From: JBMDXB01 sp048594975
GTDB taxonomy: Bacteria > Acidobacteriota > Vicinamibacteria > Vicinamibacterales > 2-12-FULL-66-21
Reading direction: 5' to 3'
DNA length: 64,000 nucleotides
Assembly (NCBI GenBank): GCA_048594975.1
Contig: JBMDXQ010000067.1
Span: forward strand, 62,001 to 126,000
Part shown: positions 43,145 through 51,329 of the stretch, one piece after another
Layout of the letters: every line of letters begins with the position of its first letter
Numbering within the stretch: the first letter of the stretch is position 1
Translations under genes and position numbers: made by a program
The notes under the pieces: model-generated
Told to the model about the DNA's origin: nothing
The model's database searches: none
The model's input: only the letters and a program-made list of their open reading frames with translations

Positions 43145-44251
43145 ATGTGGTCGATCTTCCGCAAGGAGTTCCTCGAGCTGCGACAGAACCCGCGCATCTT
43201 CGGGATCGTCATCGTTGCGCCGATCATCCAGCTGACCATCCTCGGCTACGCGGCCAACACCGACGTGCGCAACGTGCCGGTCGTCTTCGCCGACGGCAGC
43301 CGCACCGCGCTGAGTCGCACGCTCATCGCGCGCTTCGAGGGATCCCCGTACTTCGACGTGCTCGACACGGTGACCACGGTCGAGGAGGTCGACGCGTACA
43401 TCGAAGGCGGTGAGGCCTGGCTGGCGATCGCCATCCCGGCGGACTACGAGGAGCGGATCGCCGAGGGAGGAACGGCGCGGCTGCAGCTGGTGGCCGACGG
43501 CAGCGACGCCAATTCGGTCACTATGGCGCTCGGCTACGCGTCGAACCTGGTGGCCGCGCACGCCGGCGAGCTGCTCGAGCAGCGCGCGCCGGGCGGATCA
43601 GCCGGCGCCCTCGACGCCCGGATACGCGTGTGGTTCAACCCGCAGCTCCTGAGCCGCGATTTCTTCATCCCCGGCGTGCTCGCGCTCCTGCTGCTCGTGG
43701 TCACTTCCAACCTGTCGTCGATGGCCATCGTCCGCGAGCGCGAGGTGGGCACGTACGAGCAGCTGAGCGTCACGCCGCTCTCGCGCTGGGGGCTCATTGT
43801 CGGCAAGCTGCTGCCCTACGGCCTCATCGGGATGATCGACGTGTTCCTGGTCATCGCCGTGGCGGTGCTGTGGTTCGAGATCCCGGTGCGGGGCAGCGCC
43901 CTGCTGCTCATCGCGATGTCAGCCGTCTACCTGCTGGCCACGCTGAGCCTCGGCCTGCTCGTCTCGACGATGTCGCAGACCCAGCAGCAGGCGATGATGA
44001 CGACGGTGTTCGTGTTCCTGATGCCGATGATCTACCTGTCAGGTTTCATCTTCCCGATCGAGAACATGCCGTACGTCATCCAGCTGGTGACCTACCTGAT
44101 TCCGCTGCGCTACTTCCTCGTCATCGTCCGCGGCATCTTCCTGAAGGGTGTCGGGATGGAGGTGCTGTGGCCGCAGGCGGCCGCGCTGGCGGCGTGGGGG
44201 CTGGTCGTGCTGTCGCTGGCGATCATGCGCAGCCGGAAGACGATGGCGTAA
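43145..44251 (+). CDS. ABC-2 type permease, YbhR-like
   Basis: A 368-residue permease with the same layout as its neighbour: an N-terminal helix (IFGIVIVAPIIQLTILGYAANTD), an extracytoplasmic domain, and five C-terminal helices with EREVGTYEQLSVTPLSRWGLIVGKLLPYGLIGMID and FPIENMPYVIQLVTYLIPLRYFLVIVRGIFLKGVG. It starts two bases after the YbhS-like stop. It is the last gene of the TetR-controlled operon. Family exporters move hydrophobic drugs, cations or lipids; the cargo here is unknown. Confidence 0.94.
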   Translation: MWSIFRKEFLELRQNPRIFGIVIVAPIIQLTILGYAANTDVRNVPVVFADGSRTALSRTLIARFEGSPYFDVLDTVTTVEEVDAYIEGGEAWLAIAIPADYEERIAEGGTARLQLVADGSDANSVTMALGYASNLVAAHAGELLEQRAPGGSAGALDARIRVWFNPQLLSRDFFIPGVLALLLLVVTSNLSSMAIVREREVGTYEQLSVTPLSRWGLIVGKLLPYGLIGMIDVFLVIAVAVLWFEIPVRGSALLLIAMSAVYLLATLSLGLLVSTMSQTQQQAMMTTVFVFLMPMIYLSGFIFPIENMPYVIQLVTYLIPLRYFLVIVRGIFLKGVGMEVLWPQAAALAAWGLVVLSLAIMRSRKTMA

Positions 44252-44489
44252 CCTCGGGGCTGGGCGCTCGGGGCTCGCTCGAATGTTCGAGGGCTCGGCC
44301 GAGAACGGATCGCGGCTGAGCGAAGCGAGCGCAAAGGAAGCGCATGAGAGCCTTCAGCCGGGCAGTGTCCAGGGTGGGGCCTCGGCGCACAAACGGAGCT
44401 GTGCCCCACGCGCACCAAGAAAAGGCTGCAGCGAGGCGTCAGGCCCGCCGGCCTTGGCGGGGGCCACCGTCGGGAGAGGGAATCGCAGC

Positions 44490-45101
44490 ATGCGCCCCAT
44501 CAGCGGTTTCGAGCGTCCGGTGGTGCAGTGGGTCTTCGTCGGGCTGAGCCTGGTGCTGATCGCCTCGGCCGGCGGTGCCGCGTGGGCAGCGCGGCGAGCG
44601 AACGCGACCGCGGCGGCGCTCCGCGCGGCGGAGGAAGGGGGCCGGCTGGAACGGCAGCACCTCGAGGCGCAGCTCGCCCGCGAACGCTCGACACGGGAGG
44701 CGCTGTCGCTGGAGCTCGCCCGGCAGCGCGAGACCGGCGGGGGGCCCGCGCGCGTCATGCCGACGCTGACCCTGACGCCGGTCGGGACGCGGGGCCACAC
44801 GCCGCCGCAGCCGACGGTCACCACCCAGCACGCCACGCAGCTGATCGAGTTGCGGCTGATGCTTCCCCCGGGCGCGGACCGCTATGCCCGGTTCGAGGTG
44901 GTGCTGCGCGACTGGTCGACGGGGGACCTCGCCTGGTCGCGCGGCGGCCTGGGCGCCGGCACCATCGATCGGCAGCGCATGCTCAGCACCTTCGTCACCG
45001 GCGACGTCTTCCGCGCGACCGCCTACGAGCTGCTCGTCTCGGGGATCACCGGGAATGGGCAGCGCCGCGAAGTCGCCTCGTACGAAGTCGCGTTCAGATA
45101 G
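44490..45101 (+). CDS. Membrane-anchored coiled-coil protein, unknown function
   Basis: A 203-residue protein. One N-terminal membrane helix (VVQWVFVGLSLVLIASAGGAAWAA) is followed by a short coiled coil (AALRAAEEGGRLERQHLEAQLARERSTREALSLELARQ) and a C-terminal beta domain (LIELRLMLPPGADRYARFEVVLRDWSTGDLAWS ... FRATAYELLVSGI). The domain resembles C-terminal parts of some acidobacterial anti-sigma-linked membrane proteins, but I cannot name a family. The start at 44490 is supported by GGGAGAGGG upstream. The preceding 238 bases hold a degenerate repeat and no gene. It converges with the esterase gene, six bases apart. Confidence 0.65.
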   Translation: MRPISGFERPVVQWVFVGLSLVLIASAGGAAWAARRANATAAALRAAEEGGRLERQHLEAQLARERSTREALSLELARQRETGGGPARVMPTLTLTPVGTRGHTPPQPTVTTQHATQLIELRLMLPPGADRYARFEVVLRDWSTGDLAWSRGGLGAGTIDRQRMLSTFVTGDVFRATAYELLVSGITGNGQRREVASYEVAFR

Positions 45102-45107
45102 CGCGGC

Positions 45108-46850
45108 TCAGTACCTCCAGCTTTTCACGTCGGCGCCGGGCGGCGCCGTCTTCAGCATCCGCTCGATCGCCTTCGGAATGAACATCTGGTGATACCGCAG
45201 CCGGGACAGGGCGTTCGGCCGGGTGTGATCGCCGTTCCAGCAGTGCTCTGCGCGGTCTCCATAGTCCACCTCGCCGCCGTAGTGAGGATTCTTCGTCGCC
45301 TCGAGGAAGTCCTCGACGAGGTACACCGCGTTGTTCAGGTAGTAGTTATCCATGTCGCCGACGTAGATGTGGAGCTTGCCTTCGAGCTTCTTTCCCAGCC
45401 CCTTCTCCCAGTCGCGGCGCAGGATGTGCGAGAGGTCGTAGTTGCCGCGCCAGAACTCGGCGACCGAGCGATCGATGACGCCGGTGCGCTTGTCCCAGAT
45501 CCGCTGTGGGTAACCGTCAGGTCCGACGGGCGAGTAGACGGCTTCCCAGATGTCCCACTGCTGGCCGGATCGGGTCTTCGTGCCGAGCACCAGTTCGAGC
45601 CGGTTCATCTCCTCGAGGGTGGCGTCGACGTGGCCCAGGTAGTTTCGACGGCCCGGTCGCGGCGTCTTCTTCCACGTGTCATCCAGGTAGTAGGCGCTCC
45701 TGTCGGTGTAGATGTCCACCACGGTGAACGCCCGGAAATCGATCGGGTCCGGGCATGCGATATAGGCGCCGTTGAACTCTTCCGGGTAGAAGACCTGCGC
45801 GGCCATCGCTTCCCAACCGCCTGTGGACCCGCCGTACATGAACCGCGCCCATCCCTGTCCGATGGCGCGGTACTTCTTCTCGAGGTAGGGCAGCAACTCC
45901 TTGACGATGGCGTCGCCGTACGGTCCGACGTTCTGCGAGTTGACCGCGTAGGAGTCGTCGTAGAACGGGTTGGCGTGCTGGATCTCGATCACGATCACCC
46001 GCGGGAACGCGGGCCCGGTCCACTCCTTGAAGAGCTGGTGCGCGTGCTCCTGCTGCATGCGGTTGTAGCCCTTCAGCCGGAAGCGTGCCGAGAAGTCGGG
46101 GACGAGATTGGGATCCGGTGGCTCCTCCCTGAAACCGCCGAACGTGTGCGGGAAGTGGCCGTGGTTGATGAAGAGCGGATACCGTGCGTCGGGATGCGTG
46201 TCCCAGCCCTCGGGCAGCAGCACGTTGGCGCCGAGGTGCATCGGACGGCCCCAGAACCTGGTCAGCAGTTGGCTCTGGATTCGCTCGTGGCGGATGTACC
46301 TCGTGTCCATCGGCGGGGGAATCGGTGGAATCGTCCGGTCGAGGGTGAGCGCGATCGTCCCGGCCCGCGGTCCGAGCGCGATCCGCACGGGAGTCGAGTA
46401 CAGGTTGCCCGGTGCCCGCGCCCACTGCTGGCCCTCGCCACGGTCCATCGGCATCTTCACCGTATGCCCGTCGCCGCGACGGAATGTCTCGTACTTGTGA
46501 AGCAGCGCCTGTACCGTGTACGTGGCGGGCGGGATGTCAGTGACGCGGTCCGGGGGGAAACCTGGAACGGAGCCGTCGATTGTCGCGGTCGTGCCCGGCT
46601 TCCAGGCCTCGACGTCGATGCCGAAGACGGGTTGGCCAGACGGCCCGTCGTTCACCTGGAACCGCGGCTCGGTCCCTTCGACCCTGGAGACGACTACCAG
46701 CAGCCGGCCGTCGAGCGGCACGTCGCCGGCCGACGGCGGCAGCGCGACCGTGAAGCGCAGCGGCCCGGGCTGCGCGGGCTGCCGTCCGGCGGCGGCGAAC
46801 GATGCGGCAAGCGCGAGCGCGCTGAGGCCGGCGAGAAGATGGCGAGGCAT
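45108..46850 (-). CDS. Secreted esterase-like alpha/beta hydrolase
   Basis: A 580-residue exported protein with a signal peptide (residues 1-23). An N-terminal beta-rich region of about 170 residues is followed by an esterase-D/enterochelin-esterase-like hydrolase domain. The nucleophile Ser is in MYGGSTGGWEA, after the oxyanion region YPLFINHGHFPHTFGG, and the catalytic His is probably in HCWNGDHTRPN near residue 545. This is longer than typical Fes/EstD enzymes because of the added N-terminal domain. Substrate unknown. Upstream in-frame sequence to 47546 overlaps the DUF72 gene and is rejected. It is co-oriented with DUF72 38 bases away. Confidence 0.82.
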   Translation of the reverse strand: MPRHLLAGLSALALAASFAAAGRQPAQPGPLRFTVALPPSAGDVPLDGRLLVVVSRVEGTEPRFQVNDGPSGQPVFGIDVEAWKPGTTATIDGSVPGFPPDRVTDIPPATYTVQALLHKYETFRRGDGHTVKMPMDRGEGQQWARAPGNLYSTPVRIALGPRAGTIALTLDRTIPPIPPPMDTRYIRHERIQSQLLTRFWGRPMHLGANVLLPEGWDTHPDARYPLFINHGHFPHTFGGFREEPPDPNLVPDFSARFRLKGYNRMQQEHAHQLFKEWTGPAFPRVIVIEIQHANPFYDDSYAVNSQNVGPYGDAIVKELLPYLEKKYRAIGQGWARFMYGGSTGGWEAMAAQVFYPEEFNGAYIACPDPIDFRAFTVVDIYTDRSAYYLDDTWKKTPRPGRRNYLGHVDATLEEMNRLELVLGTKTRSGQQWDIWEAVYSPVGPDGYPQRIWDKRTGVIDRSVAEFWRGNYDLSHILRRDWEKGLGKKLEGKLHIYVGDMDNYYLNNAVYLVEDFLEATKNPHYGGEVDYGDRAEHCWNGDHTRPNALSRLRYHQMFIPKAIERMLKTAPPGADVKSWRY

Positions 46851-46888
46851 GGCCGCGAGTGTAGCGCAACTGGCACGGCACGAAACGC

Positions 46889-47587
46889 TTACGTCCGTGC
46901 CGCGGCGATGAACCGTGCCGCGAACTCCGGGCCGAGCCCCTGCTCCTCGTGCTTGAAGTAAACGAACGCGTCGGTCACCGGGAGCCCGCGCACCACCTTC
47001 GCCCAGCGCTCCAGGTCGGCCTGCTGATACCCCTCGTCGCGCAGCCGGCAGTACGCGTAATCGGCCGTCGTCTCGATCGGCGTCGAAAGCTTCTCGCTGT
47101 CGGCGATGCACAACGCGAGGTTGCGGTTCCGCAGAACATCGTACACCGCCGGGTCGAACCAGGAGGCGTGGCGGAACTCGAAGGCAGCGCGCAGGCCTTC
47201 GGAAATCCCCTCGACGAAGCTGCGCAGCACGTCGACGTCTTGCTTGAAGGTGGGCGGCAGCTGGAAGAGCAGCGCGGCGAGCTTCGGGCCGAGCGTCCGC
47301 GCGGTGCGGCAGAAGGCCTGCAGCGCGTCCTCGCAATGACGGAGCTTCGCGTCGTGGGTGATGCGGCGCGGCGCCTTCAACGTGAACGAGAAATGCTCGG
47401 GCGTCGCACCCGCCCACGCCGCGAGCTGCTTCTCGGTCGGCATGCGGTAGAACGTGTAGTTGATCTCGACCGTCGGCAGCCGCTCGGCATAGTAGGCCAG
47501 CATCTTGTCGGTGCTGAACCTCTCCGGGTAGAACGTCCCGCGCCACTCGGGGTAGTTGTAGCCGGAGGTGCCTACCAGGATCTGCAT
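46889..47587 (-). CDS. DUF72 family protein
   Basis: A 232-residue TIM-barrel-like protein. It begins MQILVGTSGYNYPEWRGTFYP and contains YYAERLPTVEINYTFYRMP, FSFTLKAPRRITHD and FEFRHASWFDPAVYDVLRNRNLALCI, the standard DUF72 (YecE-like) landmarks. The biochemical role of the family is not established. The start codon is separated by only two bases from the terminal TGTCAATG of the 685-bp repeat element, and no Shine-Dalgarno sequence is visible upstream. Confidence 0.93.
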   Translation of the reverse strand: MQILVGTSGYNYPEWRGTFYPERFSTDKMLAYYAERLPTVEINYTFYRMPTEKQLAAWAGATPEHFSFTLKAPRRITHDAKLRHCEDALQAFCRTARTLGPKLAALLFQLPPTFKQDVDVLRSFVEGISEGLRAAFEFRHASWFDPAVYDVLRNRNLALCIADSEKLSTPIETTADYAYCRLRDEGYQQADLERWAKVVRGLPVTDAFVYFKHEEQGLGPEFAARFIAAART

Positions 47588-47589
47588 CG

Positions 47590-48274
47590 TGTCAATGCTG
47601 AATGCTGAATGCCGAATGCTGAACGCCGAATGCGTCGGTCAGTGTAGCAGGAACTGCGTGCTCTTCTTCCGGCGATCGTGCAGTTCCTGTGCACAGGGAG
47701 GCGCGGACCAGCCTCAGTCAACAGGGTGGCTGCACGAGACGTGCGTTACTGCAGACATGTCTCCGCCGTACGATATCCAGGCGCGTGCCTTCGAGTTCGC
47801 TGTGCAGGTCGTTTTGCTCTTCCAACAGCTACCGACGGCCGATGAGAGCACATGCATCCTCGTCAGACAGCTGCTGGATGCGGCAACATCCGTCGGCGCC
47901 AACCTCGACGAGACTGACGGGGGGCACACAAAGCCGGACGTCCGGGCGAAACTCGCCACCGCTCGGAAGGAGGCGAAGAAGAGCGTCTAGGCTTCGGCTG
48001 ATCGCCGCGACGGACGCGCCATTCCGTGCGCGCGTCGTGCCACTGCTCGCCGCGGCCAATCAGATTGCGTCCATCATCACGGCCATCAAGCGGAATCCGA
48101 GAGGAACAACCATCGCGGTGGCGTTGGAGTGCAGGCACTCCGGGACGCCGACCGCCCGTCGGCATCGGCATTCGGCTCATTCAGCATTCGTATTCAGCAT
48201 TCAGCATTATTCAGCATTCGCATTCCGCATTCGCATTCCATTCGGCATTCGTCATTCAGCATTCGGCATTGACA
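47590..48274. mobile_element. 685-bp heptad-flanked element carrying a four-helix-bundle gene
   Basis: The left array (47590-47632) starts TGTCAATG and continues GCTGAATGCTGAATGCCGAATG and similar words. The right array (about 48165-48274) consists of CATTCAG/CATTCGG words and ends CATTGACA, in inverted orientation. Between them is a frameshifted S23/IVP-type gene (47757-48130). The termini are identical to those of the short element at 13557-13649. The left end is two bases from the DUF72 start, and the right end forms the last codons and stop of the hydrolase gene. No direct target duplication or transposase is seen. Confidence 0.7.
47757..48130 (+). pseudogene. Four-helix-bundle (S23/IVP-type) protein, frameshifted
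   Basis: The first frame gives YDIQARAFEFAVQVVLLFQQLP, LVRQLLDAATSVGANLDE and ATARKEAKKSV, then TAG at 47988. The other frame resumes immediately with LRLIAATD, VPLLAAANQIASIITAIKRN. Together they match the four-helix-bundle family (known from 23S rRNA intervening sequences and, as bAvd, from diversity-generating retroelements). Restoring two bases at 47989/47990 would rebuild the usual V-Y-W/G-L-R-L junction, so a 2-base deletion is the simplest cause. No 23S rRNA gene or retroelement is present here. The 3' end is approximate, because the tail frame runs on into the repeat array. Confidence 0.78.
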
Positions 48275-49241
48275 GAGTCTCGTTCACAAACTCCATGATC
48301 CGCTCCTCCGCCCAGTAACAGTCGCGTCCATCCCCGCCGGTGGTCACGAACCCGCAGTGGCCGCCGTGCCGCGTGACGAGCAGCGTGATGTTCGGGTTCG
48401 AGGTCAGTCGCCGATCGCGGAACGGGGCAAGCGGGACGAACGGGTCGTCTTCCGCGGTGATGATCAGCGTCGGCACGCGCGCGCGGTCGATCACCCGGGC
48501 GGCGCTGACCCTGAAGTAGTAGTCGTCCGCGCCGGCGAAGCCGAAGTGCGGCGCGGTGATGCGTTCGTCGAACTCGCGGACGGTGCGGATCCCGTGCAGC
48601 CGATCGAGCGGAAAGCGCTCGGGGTGCGTCCGCGCCTTCCGCCGCATGCGGCGCTTCAGGCCGCGGACGAAGTTCCACTGGTAGACGACGTTCTGGCGGC
48701 GCTCGAGCGCGCGGACGCATTCCCCGACCTCGAGGATCGGGGACACCGCGCAGACGGCGCGCAGCGCCGGCGGAGAAGCGCCGCCGAAGTCGCCCGCCAG
48801 CTTCAGCGCCAGGTTGCCGCCGAGCGAGTAGCCGGCGACCACGACGCGGTCGATCCCCTCGGCGGCGAGCTCGGCGACGACGTGCGCCGCGTCCTCGGTC
48901 AGCCCCGAGTGGTACAGCGTGTCAGACAGCTCCTCGGTCCCGCCGCAGTTCCGCTGGTTGAGGAGGAGGACGTTCAGACCGGCGGCAAACGCCTTCTCGG
49001 CGAGGCCGCGCATGTAGTGCGCCGCGCTCGACCCCTCGAGCCCGTGCAGCGCCAGCAGCGCCGGATGGCGCGGCGGGTCCGCCTGCCAGTGGCAGTGGGC
49101 GAGCACCCGCGTGCCCGGGGCGACGTCGAAATAGCGATCGGCAGGCGGCGGCAGCCGGGGGAAGCGCCGCGGCTTCCCCCAGGCGTAAAGCGTCATGACG
49201 TGGCCGTTGCGCAGCCCGCGTCGGGGCACGAAGTCGATCAT
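48252..49241 (-). CDS. Alpha/beta hydrolase, YheT-like
   Basis: A 329-residue hydrolase. Family marks are LLALHGLEGSSAAHYMRGLAEKA, LLLNQRNCGGTEELSDTLYHSGLTEDA, the nucleophile Ser in VAGYSLGGNLALKLAG, the acidic residue in LIITAEDDPFVPL and the catalytic His in TRHGGHCGFVT. YheT-type enzymes are esterases of unknown natural substrate. The last codons (LSMPNAE and the stop) are encoded by the edge of the repeat element, so the original C-terminus has been replaced after FVNET. It starts one base after the stop of the upstream membrane-protein gene. Confidence 0.92.
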   Translation of the reverse strand: MIDFVPRRGLRNGHVMTLYAWGKPRRFPRLPPPADRYFDVAPGTRVLAHCHWQADPPRHPALLALHGLEGSSAAHYMRGLAEKAFAAGLNVLLLNQRNCGGTEELSDTLYHSGLTEDAAHVVAELAAEGIDRVVVAGYSLGGNLALKLAGDFGGASPPALRAVCAVSPILEVGECVRALERRQNVVYQWNFVRGLKRRMRRKARTHPERFPLDRLHGIRTVREFDERITAPHFGFAGADDYYFRVSAARVIDRARVPTLIITAEDDPFVPLAPFRDRRLTSNPNITLLVTRHGGHCGFVTTGGDGRDCYWAEERIMEFVNETLSMPNAE

Positions 49242-50705
49242 CTAGCGGATGGTGTAGACGAACAGCCGGCCGCTCGAGAACGCGACCGGCAGATCGAGCA
49301 ACTGCTCGGTGACGAAGTAGTCCAGCCGGTAGCGCGCCGCGAGCTCACGGGCACGGGCGGCGGTCAGCAGGTGGTAGTCGCGGATGGCCGCATAGCGCTC
49401 CTGCGTCCGCAGCGCCACGTCGCGATCGTACATGCCGAGGGCGGCATCCTTGAACGCCTCGACGAAAACGTCACGACGGCCGGCGAGCCGCACGCTCGTG
49501 CCGTAGACGGCGGCGTGCAGCGGATCGGCGAGCCAGCCGCTCCCCACCTCCGTCGTCTGCGCCCACGCCATCACCCGTCCCCAGTCGTCGTCGCGCACGG
49601 TGACCTGCGCGACGGGACGGTCGGGGAAGAGCACGACCTTCTGATAGCCGCCGCGGACGGCGGAGGCGAGCGCCAACGCTACTGCAACCAGGCGCCCGCG
49701 ACGGGCGCGCGCGCGACCGCCCTCGGCCAGCCACCACACGGCGTAGAGAACGGTGACGAAATCGAGCACGAGAAAGACGCGGCCGGGCTGCAGCTGGACG
49801 GCGAGCGCGACACGCGCGGCGGTCAGCGGCACGGCGACCGCGAACACCGCGGCCAGCGCCAGGCAGCCGGCGACCAGCCCGCGATCCTGCGCGGTGGCCA
49901 CCCCGGCGCGCTGCCGGGCGCCGTGGAGGAGCAGGATCGCCGGCACGAACGCCGCGTTGACCGCCCATGCGTCCCACGACCAGCGCAGCGGGAAGATGTA
50001 GTCCTTCTCCCCGAGGGCGGCCATCCACGCGTCGTCCATGATCGTCAGCCGAGGCGCGAGCGGGCCGGCCGTGACCGTCCACACGGCCATCGCGGCGGCA
50101 GCGCCGGCGGCGACGGCGAGCCGCGTGCGCAGCGGCGGCTCCGCCACGAAGACGGCGACGCCGAGCGCAATCGCGAACCATGCCGCGGTCGTGGGATGAA
50201 GCGCCCCAGAGGCGGCGAGCGCCAGGACGACCCCGGCGTGACGGCGCCTCAGGAACGCTGCGAGCGCCAGCACACCGAGGCCGAACGCCAGCTGCCGGGG
50301 GTGGAAGTAGCCCTCGAGCGTATTCGTGCCGGAATCGGGGACCGCGTGCCTGAGCGTCAGCGCCGCCAGCAGCGCGACCGCCGCCCAGGTGGTGCGACAG
50401 ATCACCCGACCGACCGCCCACGCGGCAATCGCGAGCAGTGCAAGGCTGACCACATAAAGCAGGGCGCAGGCCGCGGGCACGGAGAGGCGGGTTGCGCGGA
50501 CGATCGCGGCAACGACCTCGTCAGCGCCGGTCAGCGGCGCCTGCGCCGCGAGCACCGGCCGGTCGCGTGGAAACAGCGAGGGGTCGAGCCGGAGCAGGAC
50601 CGCCGGGATGTAGAACGCCTGGTCGGACGCGCCGTAGCGGTACCCGGCGGAGTTGAGGGTCGCGAGCACCAGGAAGGGAAGCAGGCAGGCGGCAAACGCC
50701 TTCAT
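49242..50705 (-). CDS. Multi-pass membrane protein, unknown function
   Basis: A 487-residue integral membrane protein with about ten hydrophobic helices and a soluble C-terminal domain of about 120 residues (VTVRDDDWGRVMAWAQTTEVGSGWLADPLHAAVYG). It opens with a signal-anchor (AFAACLLPFLVLATLNSAGYRYGASDQAFYIPAVLLRLDP) and resembles GT-C-type or DUF6798-like proteins by topology. No catalytic motif is certain. The start overlaps the DinB stop (ATGA) and its stop abuts the hydrolase start, so a three-gene operon is likely. Confidence 0.6.
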   Translation of the reverse strand: MKAFAACLLPFLVLATLNSAGYRYGASDQAFYIPAVLLRLDPSLFPRDRPVLAAQAPLTGADEVVAAIVRATRLSVPAACALLYVVSLALLAIAAWAVGRVICRTTWAAVALLAALTLRHAVPDSGTNTLEGYFHPRQLAFGLGVLALAAFLRRRHAGVVLALAASGALHPTTAAWFAIALGVAVFVAEPPLRTRLAVAAGAAAAMAVWTVTAGPLAPRLTIMDDAWMAALGEKDYIFPLRWSWDAWAVNAAFVPAILLLHGARQRAGVATAQDRGLVAGCLALAAVFAVAVPLTAARVALAVQLQPGRVFLVLDFVTVLYAVWWLAEGGRARARRGRLVAVALALASAVRGGYQKVVLFPDRPVAQVTVRDDDWGRVMAWAQTTEVGSGWLADPLHAAVYGTSVRLAGRRDVFVEAFKDAALGMYDRDVALRTQERYAAIRDYHLLTAARARELAARYRLDYFVTEQLLDLPVAFSSGRLFVYTIR

Positions 50706-51199
50706 GCCTCGTCCGCGGTCGCACCGTACATCGCCGGCAACGGCACGTCCTGCAGGCGCAGGTAGACGCTCAATTGCCCGCGATGATGGATGGAGTGGTT
50801 CATGACGAAGGACCGCAGGGCGGCGATGCGCGGAAGCGAGAAAACCTCCTCGCCGCCGCGCTGCAGCGTCCAGCGCGCGTGCAGCTCGGGATCGCCGGCA
50901 ACGGCGATCTGCTCGCGTGCTGCCGCGACCCGTTCATCGAACGCCTTCACCAGCGCGTGGCGTGATGCCTGCGGCTGGCCCAGGCCGTCCTCGCCCAGGT
51001 CCGCCAGGTCGAAGAACTCCGCCTTTAGGATCGTGCTCGCCCACGACGGCAGGTTGGCGAGATGTGCGGTGAGCTCCCCGAGCGTTCGCGATCGGTCGTG
51101 TGGCCTCCAGCCGAAATACTGCTCCGGCACGCGCTCGAGCAGCCGGCGGGTGGTCGCCATCTCGTGATCGTATTCGGGCAGCAGGGCATCGCGGAGCAT
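50702..51199 (-). CDS. DinB-family metal-dependent protein
   Basis: A 165-residue four-helix-bundle protein. The three metal-binding histidines of the family are visible: one in GELTAHLANLPSW and two in NHSIHHRGQL. MLRDALLPEYDHEMATTRRLLERVPE and FGWRPHDRSRTLGEL are typical of the DinB/YfiT-like group, which includes thiol S-transferases. The start is at 51199; the longer in-frame extension to 51454 runs through the repeat array. The array's TGTCAATG end lies 25 bases upstream. The gene is coupled to the next by a 4-base overlap. Confidence 0.92.
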   Translation of the reverse strand: MLRDALLPEYDHEMATTRRLLERVPEQYFGWRPHDRSRTLGELTAHLANLPSWASTILKAEFFDLADLGEDGLGQPQASRHALVKAFDERVAAAREQIAVAGDPELHARWTLQRGGEEVFSLPRIAALRSFVMNHSIHHRGQLSVYLRLQDVPLPAMYGATADEA

Positions 51200-51223
51200 G
51201 GGGGATTCTACGCTGTAAAACGC

Positions 51224-51300
51224 TGTCAATGCTGAATGCTGAATGCCGAATGCTGGGGTGTGCACGTCGACGTCCAGTGGCGTGCAGGAAGTCGACGTGC
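51224..51300. repeat. Single-arm heptad array followed by a 10-bp inverted repeat
   Basis: TGTCAATGCTGAATGCTGAATGCC at 51224 onward is the left-arm type; no CATTGACA arm follows. Instead GCACGTCGAC (51262-51271) is repeated in perfect inversion as GTCGACGTGC (51291-51300), 19 bases apart. It sits between the DinB start and the stop of the BNR-repeat gene. Confidence 0.65.
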
Positions 51301-51329
51301 TGGAAGCAGCCTGGATTCGAACGGGGCGC

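Noticed and set aside
45108..47546. Esterase gene extended to 47546
   Set aside because: The upstream part overlaps the DUF72 gene in another frame; the signal peptide starts at 46850.
47590..48274. The GAATGC arrays as a CRISPR
   Set aside because: Units are 7 bases, degenerate and contiguous without spacers, the two arms are inverted, and no cas gene is present.
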